From positions 62,001 through 126,000 of the forward strand of contig JAYELS010000030.1 of assembly GCA_034717695.1 (NCBI GenBank): DNA of 64,000 nucleotides, given 5' to 3'. This document shows, piece after piece, positions 63,153 to 64,000 of this stretch. A model generated the notes under the pieces. That model was not told the DNA's origin. It searched no databases and saw nothing but the letters and a program-made list of their open reading frames with translations. Both the position numbers and the translations under genes were made by a program. This DNA comes from NAT127 sp034717695. GTDB taxonomy: Bacteria; Pseudomonadota; Gammaproteobacteria; Pseudomonadales; Porticoccaceae. The stretch's first letter is position 1. Each line of letters starts with the position of its first letter.

Positions 63153-64000
63153 TGAACAGTCAACGAACCACCGTGCTGGCCTGCATCGACGGTTCCACCT
63201 ACAAGCAGGGGGTGGTGGACTACGCCGCCTGGGTCTCCCGGGCCGTCGAGGCGCCCCTGAAGCTTTTGCACAATATCGAGCACCGCGATCACCCACCGAT
63301 CTCCGACCTGAGCGGCAGCCTCGGCCTTGGCGAGCGGGAAGACCTCCTGGAGGAACTGGCGGCGATGGAGGCCCGGCGCGGCAAGATCCTCATGGCGCAG
63401 GGCAAGCTGATGCTGGAGAACGCCCGCCAGCGGGCCTTGGCCCAAGGGGCGATGGCGCCGGAAAAGCTTCAGCGCCACGGCAGCCTGACGGAATCCCTGA
63501 TCGAGCTGGAGGATGAGATACGGGTGCTGGTGCTCGGCATTCGCGGCGAGGACCACGAGGATCGCCCCCGCCAGGTGGGGGCTCAGCTGGAGTCGGTGAT
63601 CCGCGCCATGCACCGCCCGGTGCTGGTGGTCAACCGCGACTTCGATTGCGCCCCCAGCCGTTGCCTGGTGGCCTACGACGGCAGCGAGGCGGCCCGCAAG
63701 GCCCTCGCCATGGTGGCGGCGAGCCCCCTCTATCGGGGCATGGCGTGTCACCTCGTCCATGTGTCGAAGGGGGAGAGCTCCCCACTGCTGGAGGACGGTG
63801 CGCAGACCCTGCGGGCCGCCGGCCTCGCCGTGGTGACCGCGAACCTCCACGGCGACGTGGAAAAACAACTGGACGACTACCAGCAGCAGCACGGCATCGA
63901 GCTGATCGTGATGGGGGCCTTTGGCCAGGGCCGGCTCCGGGAGCTGCTGTTCGGCAGTGTCACCCACCGCCTGCTCGCCAATGCCCGGGTGCCCCTGCTG
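63152..64000 (+). CDS. Tandem universal stress protein (3' end outside window)
   Basis: At least 283 residues; the frame is open to the right edge, near the expected end of domain 2. Two Usp domains (about 6-155 and 165-283). Domain 2 has the ATP-binding pattern G-2x-G-9x-G-S in MGAFGQGRLRELLFGSVTH. Domain 1 has a damaged version (GIRGEDHEDRPRQVG, without the GS). First domain begins TVLACIDGSTYKQGVVDYA. Tandem Usp genes next to SulP transporters are a common pairing. Starts inside the SulP stop codon. Confidence 0.88.
   Translation, partial: MNSQRTTVLACIDGSTYKQGVVDYAAWVSRAVEAPLKLLHNIEHRDHPPISDLSGSLGLGEREDLLEELAAMEARRGKILMAQGKLMLENARQRALAQGAMAPEKLQRHGSLTESLIELEDEIRVLVLGIRGEDHEDRPRQVGAQLESVIRAMHRPVLVVNRDFDCAPSRCLVAYDGSEAARKALAMVAASPLYRGMACHLVHVSKGESSPLLEDGAQTLRAAGLAVVTANLHGDVEKQLDDYQQQHGIELIVMGAFGQGRLRELLFGSVTHRLLANARVPLL

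Overview
The window is a stretch of chromosome from a very GC-rich gammaproteobacterium (about two thirds G+C by eye, not counted). The block leuC-leuD-asd-fimV-truA-trpF-accD-folC-dedD-cvpA-purF-metZ (36471-49575) and the block purN-purM / DUF2066-hda (26513-30208) match the gene order of Pseudomonas-type gammaproteobacteria outside the enterics. An intracellular PHB depolymerase, several fatty-acid and CoA enzymes, and envelope and efflux genes suggest an aerobic, lipid- and polymer-storing environmental organism. I cannot fix the genus. I found no tRNA, rRNA, CRISPR array, insertion sequence or prophage gene. Almost all of it reads as core chromosome, with a few accessory catabolic and envelope genes.

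Left part, 1-13137: a helicase/nuclease pair of AddAB type (the helicase runs off the left edge), a Nudix hydrolase, murI, rmuC plus a DUF2489 gene, trmA, a PHB depolymerase, a strong bidirectional terminator (11192-11230) and a DeaD/CsdA-like RNA helicase. 13346-20409 is all on the minus strand: a YaiI-family gene, then an RND/MMPL exporter, a LolA-like periplasmic protein and an outer-membrane barrel that look like one trans-envelope operon, then a Rieske oxygenase and an AhpD-like protein. 20525-23647 carries succinate-semialdehyde dehydrogenase and an acyl-CoA ligase. 23669-28235 (minus) carries an outer-membrane barrel, DUF3014, DUF3108, purN and purM. Divergent from purM are a DUF2066 exported protein and hda. 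Then come a response regulator, a PAS-GGDEF-EAL protein whose EAL half looks catalytically dead, and an acyl-CoA dehydrogenase.

The central biosynthetic block (35469-49575) starts with a LysR regulator divergent from leuCD. The leuC promoter carries two inverted repeats spaced like a classic LysR recognition/activation pair. leuB, usually between leuD and asd in this neighbourhood, is absent. fimV and truA, trpF, accD, folC, dedD, cvpA, purF and metZ follow closely, several with overlapping stop and start codons.

The right part, 49662-64000, has a MoxR-DUF58-transglutaminase operon, an MBL/beta-CASP RNase with a Na/Pi cotransporter, msrA, a TauE/SafE exporter divergent from cysB, a TIGR01777 epimerase, an overlapping DUF503-thpR pair, and a SulP transporter with a tandem universal stress protein cut by the right edge. 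The SulP gene has a long GC-rich leader that may be regulatory.

I saw no clearly new multi-gene defence or mobile system. The best second looks are the RND/LolA-like/barrel trio, the LysR-leuC control region with the missing leuB, the degenerate EAL protein, the SulP leader, a dispersed repeat that supplies the stop codons of two unrelated genes, and extended -10 promoters placed so close to the start codon that rmuC and the DUF2066 gene may have leaderless mRNAs.
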